NCBI RefSeq assembly: GCF_029961765.1
Contig: NZ_CP124681.1
Coordinates: 1,798,001 to 1,862,000 of the forward strand
Length of the DNA: 64,000 nucleotides
Source: Nocardioides sp. QY071
GTDB taxonomy: Bacteria; Actinomycetota; Actinomycetes; Propionibacteriales; Nocardioidaceae
Direction of reading: 5' to 3'
The position numbers and the translations under genes are program-made. This document shows positions 7,889 to 16,785 of this stretch, one piece after another. Below the pieces are notes generated by a model. That model had not been told where the DNA came from and did no database searches. It saw only the letters and a program-made list of their open reading frames with translations. How positions within the stretch are numbered: the stretch's first letter is position 1; every line of letters begins with the position of its first letter.

Positions 7889-10132
7889 ATGGCACTCGCC
7901 CTCACCGACGACCACCGCGACCTGGCCGACTCCGTCGCCGCCTGGACCCGCCGGGCCGCCCCGGTCGAGGCGACCCGCGCCCAGCTCGACGACCTCGCCG
8001 CCGGCAAGCGGCCCGAGGCCTGGGACGCCCTCGTCCAGCAGGGCCTGCACGCCATCCACCTGCCCGAGGAGGACGGCGGCGCGGGCGCCGGTCTGGTCGA
8101 GCTCGCCGTCGTCACCGAGCAGCTCGGCCGCGCCCTGCACCCCGGCCCGTTCCTGAGCACCGTCCTCGCCAGCGCCGTCGTCTCGGCAGCACCGGAGAGC
8201 CCGGTGCGCAGCGCAGCGCTGGAGGGCTTCGCCGAGGGCGCCACCGGTGCCCTGTCCGACGGGCCCGGCCTCACCGCGACGCCGTACGACGGCGGCTGGC
8301 TCCTGCAGGGCGAGACCCGACCCGTCCTGGGCCTGCCGGGCGCCGACCTGGTCGTGGTCCGCGCGACCAGTGCCACGGGCCAGCCGGTGTGGTGCGTGCT
8401 GACGCCCGCCGCCGGCGAGGTGATCGGCGAGCCGGCCACCGACCTCTCCCGATCGGTCGGCCGGCTCGTCCTCGACGGCAGGCTCGTGGGCGCGGCCGAG
8501 GTGCTGCCCGCACCCGCCGCCGAGCGGGCCGAGCTGGCCGCCGCTGCCCTGCTCGCCGCCGACGCCGCGGGCGTCGCCCGGTGGTGCGTCGACGCGGCCG
8601 TCGCCCACGTCTCCACCCGCGAGCAGTTCGGCGTCCCGGTCGGCAGCTTCCAGGCGGTGCAGCACAAGGCGGCCCTCCTGCTGGTGAAGGCCGAGATGAT
8701 CGGAGCCGCCGCGTGGGACGCGGCCCGCGCCGGCGACGACGAGCACGACAACCCGGCCCAGCAGCGCCTCGCCGCCGCCCAGGTCGGCCTCACCGCGCTG
8801 CCCGCGGCCGTCGACGTCGCGGCCGAGGCGGTGCTGCTCTTCGGCGGCATCGGCTTCACCTGGGAGCACGACGCCCACCTCTACTGGCGCCGCGCGATCA
8901 GCCTGTCCGCCGCCAACGGCCCGGAGGCGACGTGGGCCGCCCGCCTGGGCGCTGCCGCCCTCGAGGGAGAGCGGGACTTCGGCTTCGTCGCCGACGACGC
9001 CCTGCCCGAGCTGCGTGCCGAGCTGGCCGCGGTCCTCGACGCCGCGCTCGCGCTCCCCGAGGACGGCGTTCCCGCCACGGGCTGGGCGCCCTCGCGCGGC
9101 GGCCGTCGCCAGGAGCACCTCGCCGACGCGCGCCTCGTCGCACCGCATTATCCCGAGCCCTGGGGCCGAGCGGCCGGCCCGGAGGAGCAGGCCGTCATCG
9201 CCCAGGAGTTCGCCCGCCGCGCGCTCGCCCAGCCCTCGACCGTGATCGGCGAGTGGGTGTTGCCGACCTTGCTGCTGCACGGGACGCCCGCCCAGCAGCA
9301 GCGGTTCGTCGACCCGACCCTGCGCGGCGAGATCTTCTGGTGCCAGCTGTTCTCCGAACCCGGCGCCGGCTCCGACCTCGCCGGCCTGTCCACCCGCGCC
9401 CGCAAGGTCGACGGCGGCTGGGTCCTCACCGGCCAGAAGGTGTGGAACTCCATGGCCGCCGAGGCCGACTGGGGCGTGTGCCTGGCCCGCACCGATCCCG
9501 ACGCCCCCAAGCACGCAGGGATCTCCTACTTCCTCGTCGACATGCGCAGCGAGGGCGTCGATGTCCGTCCGTTGCGCCAGGCGACCGGGCTCTCGGAGTT
9601 CAACGAGGTCTTCCTCGACGACGTCTTCGTGCCCGACGAGTGCCTCGTCGCCGAGCCCGGCGCGGGCTGGCGGCTCGCCGTCACCACCCTCGCCAACGAG
9701 CGCCTCAGCATGGGCGCCCGGCTCAGCCACGGCTCCAGCGACCTGGTCCGGGCGGTGCTCGCCTCCGGCGCCCACGAGGCCTCGCGCGATGCCGTCGTCG
9801 AGGTCCTCGGGCGCTGCGTGGGCCGCGAGATGGCCCTCTCCGCGCTGAACCTGCGCTCCGTCCTGGCCCGGATCGACGGGCTCGGCGGCGTCGGCGGGGG
9901 CGCCGAGGTCAGCGTGCAGAAGGTCTGCAACGCGATCGCACAGCGCGACAACTCCCGCGACCTGCTCCGCGTCCTGGGACGCGACGCGCTGGTCGCCGTA
10001 CCCCCGACCGGCAAGCACACCACCGACCCCGTCATCGACCACCTCGGCCTGCCCGCCGTGCTCGTCGGCGGCGGAACCATCGAGATCCAGCTCAACGTGA
10101 TCGCGCGCCGGGTGCTCCGGCTCCCGCGCTGA
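7889..10132 (+). CDS. Double-domain acyl-CoA dehydrogenase, FadE34-like
   Basis: The 747-residue protein is two acyl-CoA dehydrogenase domains in one chain. Residues 1 to about 365 form a divergent domain that keeps FGGIGFTWEHDAHLYWRR near its end. Residues about 380-747 form a typical domain with SEPGAGSDLAGL, VWNSMAAEADW and GGGTIEIQ near the C-terminus. FadE34/ChsE3 of mycobacteria has the same tandem layout (about 710 residues) and dehydrogenates a steroid side-chain CoA ester; other actinobacteria form such enzymes as heterotetramers instead. It starts 1 nt after the thiolase stop. Electrons would pass to EtfAB (49,130-50,918). FadE34 identity is inferred from architecture. Confidence 0.85.
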   Translation: MALALTDDHRDLADSVAAWTRRAAPVEATRAQLDDLAAGKRPEAWDALVQQGLHAIHLPEEDGGAGAGLVELAVVTEQLGRALHPGPFLSTVLASAVVSAAPESPVRSAALEGFAEGATGALSDGPGLTATPYDGGWLLQGETRPVLGLPGADLVVVRATSATGQPVWCVLTPAAGEVIGEPATDLSRSVGRLVLDGRLVGAAEVLPAPAAERAELAAAALLAADAAGVARWCVDAAVAHVSTREQFGVPVGSFQAVQHKAALLLVKAEMIGAAAWDAARAGDDEHDNPAQQRLAAAQVGLTALPAAVDVAAEAVLLFGGIGFTWEHDAHLYWRRAISLSAANGPEATWAARLGAAALEGERDFGFVADDALPELRAELAAVLDAALALPEDGVPATGWAPSRGGRRQEHLADARLVAPHYPEPWGRAAGPEEQAVIAQEFARRALAQPSTVIGEWVLPTLLLHGTPAQQQRFVDPTLRGEIFWCQLFSEPGAGSDLAGLSTRARKVDGGWVLTGQKVWNSMAAEADWGVCLARTDPDAPKHAGISYFLVDMRSEGVDVRPLRQATGLSEFNEVFLDDVFVPDECLVAEPGAGWRLAVTTLANERLSMGARLSHGSSDLVRAVLASGAHEASRDAVVEVLGRCVGREMALSALNLRSVLARIDGLGGVGGGAEVSVQKVCNAIAQRDNSRDLLRVLGRDALVAVPPTGKHTTDPVIDHLGLPAVLVGGGTIEIQLNVIARRVLRLPR

Positions 10133-10158
10133 CACCCCACCCACCAAGGAAGCACGCC

Positions 10159-11379
10159 ATGTACCCAGAGCTCTCCGACAGCTCCAAGGCACTGCGCACC
10201 GAGCTGCGCGCCTACTTCGCCGCCACCATCGACGACGAGGACCGCGCCGCGCTGGCCGACCAGACCGAGGGCGGGCCGGTGTTCGACCGGATCCTGCGCC
10301 AGATGGGCAAGGACGGCTGGCTCGGCCTCGGCTTCCCGATCGAGTACGGCGGCCGCGGCGAGGACCCCGAGGCGCTCTACGTCTTCTACGACGAGGCGCT
10401 GCGCGCCGGCGCCCCGCTGTCGCTGGTCACCCTCAACACCGTCGCACCGACGCTGATGAAGCACGGCAGCAAGGAGCAGAAGGACTTCTTCCTCCCGAAG
10501 ATCCTGCGCGGCGAGCTGATGTTCGCGATCGGCTACACCGAGCCCGGCGCCGGCACCGATCTCGCCAGCCTGCAGACCCGGGCCCGGATCGACGGTGACG
10601 AGCTGGTCATCAACGGCAACAAGATCTTCACCAGCGCCGGCGTCTTCGCCGACTGGGTCTGGCTCGCGGTCCGCACCGACCCCGACGCTCCTCGCCACCA
10701 GGGCATCTCGGTCGTGCTCGTCCCGACCAGCAGCGCCGGGTTCTCGGTCACCGAGATCCACACCGTCGGCGGGATCAGCACCTCGGCCACCTACTACGAG
10801 GACGTCCGCGTCCCGCTCAGCAACGTCGTCGGCGAGCTCAACCAGGGCTGGAAGCTGATGACCAGCCAGCTCAACCACGAGCGGGTCGCCCTGGCCGCCC
10901 GCGGCGGCATCGCCAACCAGATGTACGACGAGGTGCTCGCCTGGGCGCAGGCCGAGAAGCTCGGCCCGGACAGTGCGACGACGCTGTACGACGTCCCGTG
11001 GGTGCGCAGCGCCCTCGCCGAGACCTACGCCCTGCTCAGCGCCGCCGACCTGATGAACCTGCGCCTGGTCTCCGACGTCGCCGCCAACACCCTCGGTGGC
11101 GGCGACTCCGCGGCCGCCAAGATCTTCGGCACCGAGGCCGTCGTGACCGCCTACGGCCGGCTCCAGCAGGTGCTCGGCGCCGCCGGCCTGCTCCGCCCCG
11201 GCTCGCCCGGCGCGGCCATCGAGGGCCGGGTCGAGTCACTCGGGCGGCGCGCCCAGAACAACACCTTCGGCGGCGGCACCAACGAGGTGATGCGCGAGAT
11301 CGTCGCGGCCAAGACGCTCGGCATGACGCTCGGGGCCCGCCGCAAGGAGAACCAGACCGAGAAGAAGGACGGGAACTGA
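10159..11379 (+). CDS. Acyl-CoA dehydrogenase, alpha subunit-like (FadE28-like)
   Basis: A 406-residue acyl-CoA dehydrogenase with GYTEPGAGTDLASLQ (residues about 131-145), KIFTSAGVFADW, NHERVAL and a C-terminal NTFGGGTNEVMREI. Steroid-specific dehydrogenases are commonly alpha2beta2 complexes encoded by adjacent genes. This gene and the following 376-residue one have the sizes and partner-like differences of ChsE1-ChsE2 (FadE28-FadE29), which form the double bond in the C3 side chain. AAGGA precedes the ATG at 10159. A 26-nt gap from the fused dehydrogenase is the widest inside this part of the operon. The charged tail RRKENQTEKKDGN is unusual for the family. Confidence 0.85.
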   Translation: MYPELSDSSKALRTELRAYFAATIDDEDRAALADQTEGGPVFDRILRQMGKDGWLGLGFPIEYGGRGEDPEALYVFYDEALRAGAPLSLVTLNTVAPTLMKHGSKEQKDFFLPKILRGELMFAIGYTEPGAGTDLASLQTRARIDGDELVINGNKIFTSAGVFADWVWLAVRTDPDAPRHQGISVVLVPTSSAGFSVTEIHTVGGISTSATYYEDVRVPLSNVVGELNQGWKLMTSQLNHERVALAARGGIANQMYDEVLAWAQAEKLGPDSATTLYDVPWVRSALAETYALLSAADLMNLRLVSDVAANTLGGGDSAAAKIFGTEAVVTAYGRLQQVLGAAGLLRPGSPGAAIEGRVESLGRRAQNNTFGGGTNEVMREIVAAKTLGMTLGARRKENQTEKKDGN

Positions 11380-11380
11380 G

Positions 11381-12511
11381 ATGGACTTCGCCCTGACCGA
11401 GGACCACGCCGAGGTCCGCGACCTCGCCGCGCAGATCCTGGGCGACCTCGCCCAGGTCGAGCGCGTCGTCGACGTCGAGCGCAACCACGGCGGCTTCGAC
11501 GCGAGGCTGTGGGAGACCCTCGCCTCCTCCGGCCTGATCGGCATCGCCGTCCCCGAGGACAAGGGCGGCGCCGGGCTCGGCGTGGGCGGCCTGGTCGCCC
11601 TCCTCGAGCAGCAGGGCCGCCACGTCGCACCCGTGCCGCTGTGGTCGGTCGTCGCCGGCGCGGCGCTGCCGCTCGCGGAGTTCGGCTCGGCCGCGCAGGT
11701 CGAGAGATGGCTCGGACCGGTCGTCGAGGGCACCCTGATCGTGACCGGCGCCTTCGACGCCGCACCCGGCCAGGTCGCCCGGCTCACCGGGCTCCGGGTC
11801 GACGGCGGGCTGCGGGTCACCGGCGAGCTGCCGCAGGTGCCGGCCGCGCCGGTGGCGGCGGCGGTCGTCGTACCGGTGGCCCTGGAGGACGGCGGCCTGC
11901 GGGTCGCGATCGTCCCCGTCGACCGGGACGGCGTCACCGTGGTCCCGGTCGCGGCCACCAGCAACGAGAGCGCGGGCGCGGTCGCCTTCGAGGACGTCGT
12001 CCTCACCGAGGACGACCTGCTGCCCGCCGACGGCGCGCGCGTCGTGGACTGGACCCGGCGCCGGCTGCGCATCGCGCTCGCCGCGGTCGCGCTCGGCGTG
12101 TGCGAGGAGGACCTGCGGATCACCGCCGCCTACACCTCCGAGCGCGTGCAGTTCGGCCGGCCGCTCTCGACCAACCAGGCCGTCGCCGTCCGGGCGACCG
12201 ACGCCTACCTCGACACCGAGGCGATCCGGCTGACCACGCAGAAGGCCGCCTGGTTGCTGGACAACGGTGACGAGGAGGCCGCCGAGTCGGCCAGCCTGGT
12301 CGCCAAGTGGTGGGCCTCGGTCGGCGGGCTGCGCGTCGTCCACGCCGGGCAGCACCTGCACGGCGGCATCGGCGCCGACATCGACTACCCGGTCCACCGC
12401 TACTTCCTGTGGGGCCGCCAGGTCGCCTTCTCGCTCGGCAGCGGTGACGCCGTCGCCGCCGAGCTCGGCGACGCCCTGCCCACCGCCCCGCGCATCGGCG
12501 CGCCGGCCTGA
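11381..12511 (+). CDS. Acyl-CoA dehydrogenase, beta subunit-like (FadE29-like)
   Basis: The 376-residue protein is an acyl-CoA dehydrogenase paralogue with AVPEDKGGAGLGVGG near residue 58 and GGIGADIDYPVHRYFLWGR near the C-terminus, a block also seen in FadE29-type partner subunits. The middle of the protein is divergent and lacks the canonical ExGAGSD flavin loop, so it probably depends on the 10159-11379 product in a heterotetramer. It starts 1 nt after that gene's stop, which supports coupled assembly. Confidence 0.82.
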   Translation: MDFALTEDHAEVRDLAAQILGDLAQVERVVDVERNHGGFDARLWETLASSGLIGIAVPEDKGGAGLGVGGLVALLEQQGRHVAPVPLWSVVAGAALPLAEFGSAAQVERWLGPVVEGTLIVTGAFDAAPGQVARLTGLRVDGGLRVTGELPQVPAAPVAAAVVVPVALEDGGLRVAIVPVDRDGVTVVPVAATSNESAGAVAFEDVVLTEDDLLPADGARVVDWTRRRLRIALAAVALGVCEEDLRITAAYTSERVQFGRPLSTNQAVAVRATDAYLDTEAIRLTTQKAAWLLDNGDEEAAESASLVAKWWASVGGLRVVHAGQHLHGGIGADIDYPVHRYFLWGRQVAFSLGSGDAVAAELGDALPTAPRIGAPA

Positions 12512-12525
12512 CGAGGAGAAGAACC

Positions 12526-13662
12526 ATGTCCCGACCCGTCATCGTCGACGCGATCCGCACGCCCTACGGCCGCCGCGGCGGCGCGCTCTCCGGCCTGCAC
12601 GCCGTCGACCTGCTCGGCCGCGCCCAGCGCGGGATCCTCGAGCGCACCGGCGTCGACCCCGCCAGCATCGGCGAGGTCGTCGGCGGCTGCGTCACCCAGG
12701 CCGGCGAGCAGTCCGGCAACGTCGTGCGCTTCGCCTGGCTGCACCAGGGCTTCCCCGACGACATCGGCTCGACCACCATCGACGCCCAGTGCGGCTCGGC
12801 CCAGCAGGCCGTCCACCTGGTCGCCGCCCAGGTTGCGGCCGGGTACGTCGACGCCGGCATCGCCTGCGGTGTCGAGGCCATGTCGCGGGTGCCCCTGCTG
12901 GCGAACCTCGGCGACGGCACCGTCGGCCGGCCGCGCCCGGACGACTGGAGCGTCGACCTGCCGGCACAGTACGAGGCCGCCGACCGCATCGCCGAGCGCC
13001 GCGGCCTGACCCGTGCCGACCTCGACGCCTTCGGCCTCCGGTCGCAGCAGCGGGCCCGCGCCGCGTGGGACGAAGGACGGTTCGACCGTCAGGTGATCGA
13101 GGTGAAGCTGCCCGACGGCACCGTCGTCGCCCGCGACGAGGGCCTGCGGGAGACCAGCCTGGAGGCGCTCGCCGGGCTCAAGCCGATCCGGGAGGGCGGG
13201 CTGCACACCGCGGGTACCGCCTCGCAGATCTCCGACGGCGCCACCGCGGCGCTGGTCATGTCGGAGGACCGGGCGCGCGCCGAGGGCCTGCGCCCACGCG
13301 GGCGGATCGTCGCCCAGACCCTGCTGGGCGCCGAGCCGCAGTACCTGCTCGACGGACCGGTCCGGGCGGGGGAGCGGCTCCTGGAGCGCACCGGCATGAC
13401 GATCGGCGACATCGACCTGTTCGAGGTCAACGAGGCCTTCGCCTCGGTGCCGATGTCCTTCGCCCGGGTCCACGACGTCGACGAGGACCGGCTCAACGTC
13501 AACGGCGGCGCGATCGCGCTGGGCCACCCGGTCGGCTCGACCGGCGTCCGCCTGATCGCCTCCGTGCTCGACGAGCTCGAGCGCCGCGACCAGCAGCTCG
13601 CGATGGTCGCGATCTGCGCCGGCGGTGCCCAGGTCACCGGCGCGATCGTCGAGCGGGTCTGA
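12526..13662 (+). CDS. Thiolase (acetyl-CoA acyltransferase)
   Basis: A 378-residue thiolase with C89 in IDAQCGS, VNEAFA, H334 in GAIALGHPVG and C364 in ICAGGAQ, so all three catalytic positions are conventional. It is a clear paralogue of the 6760-7887 thiolase, sharing the opening VIVDAIRTP.G and the AMSRVPL block. It would catalyse the last thiolytic step of side-chain beta-oxidation. GAGGAGAAG precedes the ATG. It lies 14 nt after the dehydrogenase pair and 1 nt before the thioesterase GTG. Confidence 0.88.
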   Translation: MSRPVIVDAIRTPYGRRGGALSGLHAVDLLGRAQRGILERTGVDPASIGEVVGGCVTQAGEQSGNVVRFAWLHQGFPDDIGSTTIDAQCGSAQQAVHLVAAQVAAGYVDAGIACGVEAMSRVPLLANLGDGTVGRPRPDDWSVDLPAQYEAADRIAERRGLTRADLDAFGLRSQQRARAAWDEGRFDRQVIEVKLPDGTVVARDEGLRETSLEALAGLKPIREGGLHTAGTASQISDGATAALVMSEDRARAEGLRPRGRIVAQTLLGAEPQYLLDGPVRAGERLLERTGMTIGDIDLFEVNEAFASVPMSFARVHDVDEDRLNVNGGAIALGHPVGSTGVRLIASVLDELERRDQQLAMVAICAGGAQVTGAIVERV

Positions 13663-13663
13663 C

Positions 13664-14284
13664 GTGCTGGCGGACAAGGTCGCGGAGCCGGTCGCCGAGG
13701 AGGTCGCCGCGCTGGCGGCCGCCACTCGGCGGCTCATGCTGGCCGCGGCGACCACGGACGTCGACCTCGAGGAGCTGCGCGCCGCCCGCACCCGGATGGA
13801 CGAGCTCGCCGAGACGCTCGGGCGGCGTACCCGCCCGCGGGCGCTGCGTGCCTCCTTCGCCGACCCCGCCCGGGCCCGCGAGGTCGGTCCGGACCTGGCC
13901 TGGCCGGTGTTCCGGTTCAACCCGCAGGCGCTGCCGCTCGCGATCCGGTTCGACGGCGACGCGGCGTACGCCACCACGGTGCCGAACGCGCTCTACGAGG
14001 GGCCGCCCGAGTCGGTGCACGGTGGCTACCTCGCGCACCTGATGGACTGCATGCTCGGCACGCTGGTCCAGGCGACCGGGCGCCGCTCGGTCACCGGCAC
14101 CCTCGACCTGCGCTACCACGCACGCACCCCACTGGACGTCCCCCTCGAGCTGGGTGCCCGCATCGTGGCGACCACCGGTCGCAAGACCACCGCCGAGGCG
14201 TGGGTCGAGGTCGACGGTGCGCGCACGGTCGAGGCACGCGGACTGTTCATCGAGCTGCAGGAGGTCCCATGGGCTACGAGCTGA
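13664..14284 (+). CDS. PaaI-type hotdog thioesterase
   Basis: The 206-residue protein has a long N-terminal helical part (to about residue 100) and a C-terminal hotdog domain with HGGYLAHLMDCMLG (about residues 114-127) and a typical TGTLDLRYHARTPLDVPL strand block. Proteins of this family hydrolyse acyl-CoA thioesters. Within a CoA-dependent operon it may release dead-end intermediates and recycle CoA. Start GTG 13664 lies 1 nt after the thiolase stop; the end overlaps the next SDR by 16 nt. Confidence 0.78.
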   Translation: MLADKVAEPVAEEVAALAAATRRLMLAAATTDVDLEELRAARTRMDELAETLGRRTRPRALRASFADPARAREVGPDLAWPVFRFNPQALPLAIRFDGDAAYATTVPNALYEGPPESVHGGYLAHLMDCMLGTLVQATGRRSVTGTLDLRYHARTPLDVPLELGARIVATTGRKTTAEAWVEVDGARTVEARGLFIELQEVPWATS

Positions 14285-15093
14285 CCGGCCTGGCCGGCAA
14301 GGTCGCCGTCGTCACCGGCGCCGGGCGGATGCGCTCCATCGGCCGGTCGCTGGCCGTCGAGCTCGCCCGGGCCGGCTGTGACGTCGTGGTCACCGGCTCC
14401 GGCCGGCGTCCCGAGGACCGGCCCGCCGACGAGATCGCCGCCGGCTGGAACGACATCGAGTCGGTGGCCGAGGAGGTGCGCGCGCTGGGCCGCCGGGCGC
14501 TCCCGGTCGTGTGCGACGTCGCCGACCCCGACGCCGTACGACGGCTGCTTGAGGTCACGCTCGCCGAGCTCGGACGCGTGGACGTCGTGGTCAACAACGC
14601 CGCCGCGTCGCGGGGCGAGGACCGGGTCCCGCTGACCGAGCTGTCCGTCGAGGCGTTCGACCGGGTGATCGCGGTCAACCTGCGCGGCACCTTCCTGATG
14701 ACCCAGGTCTTCGGCCGGCAGCTGGTCGCGCAGGGCGAGGGCGGCAGCATCGTCAACATCTCCTCGATCGGCGGGAAGCTCAGCGGCGCGGGCACCGGCG
14801 CCTACTCCGCCTCCAAGGCGGGCGTGCAGTCGCTGACCTCGTCGGCCGCCAAGGAGCTCGGCAGGCACGCCATCCGGGTCAACGCGCTGTGTCCCGGGGT
14901 GACCGAGACCGGCCGGATCGGTGACCGGGACCCCGAGTCGTGGCAGGCCTACGTGCGCGCCAACCTCCCGCTCGGCAGGACCGGCGAGCCGGCCGAGGTC
15001 GCCGCGGCCGCGGTGTTCCTCGCCAGCGACCAGGCCGCCTGGGTCACGGGGCAGGCGTGGAACATCGACGGCGGGCAGCTGACCATCCGGTGA
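14269..15093 (+). CDS. Short-chain dehydrogenase/reductase (FabG-like)
   Basis: A 274-residue SDR with TGAGRMRSIGRS as a lengthened cofactor loop, VNNAAAS, NISSIG and YSASK, and the C-terminal WVTGQAWNIDGG of the FabG-like group. The loop insertion and a PEDRPADEIAAGWNDIE segment after strand 2 resemble SDRs that act on polycyclic or cyclic hydroxyacyl-CoA compounds. An AGGAGG ribosome site precedes ATG 14269, inside the thioesterase gene. It probably oxidises a 3-hydroxy intermediate of the pathway; substrate not determinable. Confidence 0.82.
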   Translation: MGYELTGLAGKVAVVTGAGRMRSIGRSLAVELARAGCDVVVTGSGRRPEDRPADEIAAGWNDIESVAEEVRALGRRALPVVCDVADPDAVRRLLEVTLAELGRVDVVVNNAAASRGEDRVPLTELSVEAFDRVIAVNLRGTFLMTQVFGRQLVAQGEGGSIVNISSIGGKLSGAGTGAYSASKAGVQSLTSSAAKELGRHAIRVNALCPGVTETGRIGDRDPESWQAYVRANLPLGRTGEPAEVAAAAVFLASDQAAWVTGQAWNIDGGQLTIR

Positions 15094-15122
15094 GCGCAGT
15101 AGTGGACGAGGAGAGCAAGAGG

Positions 15123-16751
15123 ATGACCACGCGTGAGGAGGCCGTCGCGCGACTGACCGCGCCCGGCGCGCCGTACGAGATCCGGGTGGAGGACGTGCGC
15201 GGCGAGGACCTCGAGGTCTACGCCCACCGGCAGCACTCGCTGCGTGAGCTGCTCGAGGCCTCGCGGGACTTCGGGGACGCGGAGTACCTGGTGACCCGCG
15301 ACCGGCGGATCAGCTTCGCCGACCACTACGACGAGGTGGCCGCGCTGGCCCACGTGCTGCGCACCGAGCACGGCGTCGGCAGGGGCGACCGGGTCGCGCT
15401 GTGCGCGGCCAACTGCCCCGAGTGGATCGTCGGCTTCTGGGCGGCGGTCTCGATCGGCGCCGTCGCCGTCGGCATGAACTCGATGTGGGCGCAGCCCGAG
15501 CTCGTCCACGGCCTGGAGCTGACCACCCCGAAGGTGCTCATCGCCGACGCGCCGCGGGCCCGGATGGCCGATGGGATGGGCGTCCGCGTGCTCACCGTCG
15601 AGGAGGACCTGCCGCGGATCACCGCCGCGCACCGCGGTGTCGCGCTCCCGCAGCCGGACGGTGAGATCGCAGAGGACGACCCGGCCGTCATCCTGTTCAC
15701 GAGCGGTACCACCGGTCGCGCCAAGGGCGCCACCCACTCGCACCGCAACGTGATCGCCGCCGTGTGGTTCCACCTGCTCAACGACGCGATCGCCGCGGAG
15801 ATGGGCTTCCCGCAGGTGGATCGCCGGTTCCTGCTCGTCACGCCGCTGTTCCACATCGCCGCGCTGCACAACCTCGCGGTGGTCCGGCTGGTCGTCGGCG
15901 ACACCGCCGTGCTGCACCTCGGGAAGTTCGACATCGAGCAGGTGCTGCGGCTGATCGAGTCCGAGCGGGTCACCAACTGGGGCGCGATGCCGACCATGCT
16001 CAGCCGGATCGTCGAGCTCGGCGACCGGCTCGCCGAATTCGACCTGTCGTCGCTGCGCAGCATCTCGGTCGGCAGCGCGCCCTCCTCGCCCGAGCTCAAG
16101 GAGGCGCTGCGGCAGGCCCTGCCCGCCGCCGGGCGCTCCCTCGGCACGACGTACGGCCTCACCGAGTCGAGCACCGCCGCGACTCTCGCGCTGGCCGCCG
16201 AGCTCGCCGCCGACCCGACGACGGTGGGACGCCCCGTGCCGACCGTGCAGGTCGAGGTCCGCGACACCGCGGGCCTTCCCGTGCCCGACGGGGTCGAGGG
16301 GGAGATCCACCTGCGGGGCGCCCAGCTGATGCTCGGCTACTGGGACAACCCCGAAGCGACAGCGGCCTCCACCGCGCCCCACGGCTGGTTCCGCACCGGC
16401 GACCTCGGTCATCTCACCGACGGCCAGCTGCACATCTCGAGCCGGCGCTCCGACCTGATCCTGCGCGGGGGAGAGAACATCTACCCGGCCGAGGTGGAGG
16501 ACCGGATCGTCGCCCACCCCGCCGTGCGCGAGTGCATCGTCATGGGCGTCCCCGACCCCGACTACGGCCAGGGCGTCGCCGCCGTCGTCGTGCTGCACCC
16601 GGGGGCGCAGGTCTCCCAGGAGGAGCTGTGCGCCCACACCGCGGCCGGCCTCGCGCGCTACAAGGTCCCCACCCGCTGGCAGATCACGCTCGAGGAGCTG
16701 CCCCGGAACGCGACGGGCAAGGTCAACCGCCGCGACGTCCGCCTCGTCTGA
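15123..16751 (+). CDS. Acyl-CoA synthetase (AMP-forming), FadD-type
   Basis: A 542-residue adenylate-forming ligase: P-loop FTSGTTGRAKGATHSH (residues about 195-210), TTYGLTESS, GWFRTGDLG, LILRGGENIYP and the C-terminal catalytic lysine in RNATGKVNR. It would activate a carboxylate (side-chain acid or ring-derived acid) to its CoA ester, which starts the chemistry of the operon and may supply the CoA ligand of the repressor. The ATG at 15123 is chosen because GAGGAG lies 9 nt before it; a GTG at 15090 overlapping the previous stop is the alternative. It closes the catabolic core of the operon. Confidence 0.85.
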   Translation: MTTREEAVARLTAPGAPYEIRVEDVRGEDLEVYAHRQHSLRELLEASRDFGDAEYLVTRDRRISFADHYDEVAALAHVLRTEHGVGRGDRVALCAANCPEWIVGFWAAVSIGAVAVGMNSMWAQPELVHGLELTTPKVLIADAPRARMADGMGVRVLTVEEDLPRITAAHRGVALPQPDGEIAEDDPAVILFTSGTTGRAKGATHSHRNVIAAVWFHLLNDAIAAEMGFPQVDRRFLLVTPLFHIAALHNLAVVRLVVGDTAVLHLGKFDIEQVLRLIESERVTNWGAMPTMLSRIVELGDRLAEFDLSSLRSISVGSAPSSPELKEALRQALPAAGRSLGTTYGLTESSTAATLALAAELAADPTTVGRPVPTVQVEVRDTAGLPVPDGVEGEIHLRGAQLMLGYWDNPEATAASTAPHGWFRTGDLGHLTDGQLHISSRRSDLILRGGENIYPAEVEDRIVAHPAVRECIVMGVPDPDYGQGVAAVVVLHPGAQVSQEELCAHTAAGLARYKVPTRWQITLEELPRNATGKVNRRDVRLV

Positions 16752-16785
16752 CCTGGTCGCAAGCCCCCAACAGAAGGAGATCGCC

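Noticed and set aside
8389..11379. A 996-codon frame across the double dehydrogenase into the next gene
   Set aside because: Its first 590 codons are a shadow of the 7889-10132 gene. The real start of the second dehydrogenase is the ATG at 10159 with AAGGA before it.
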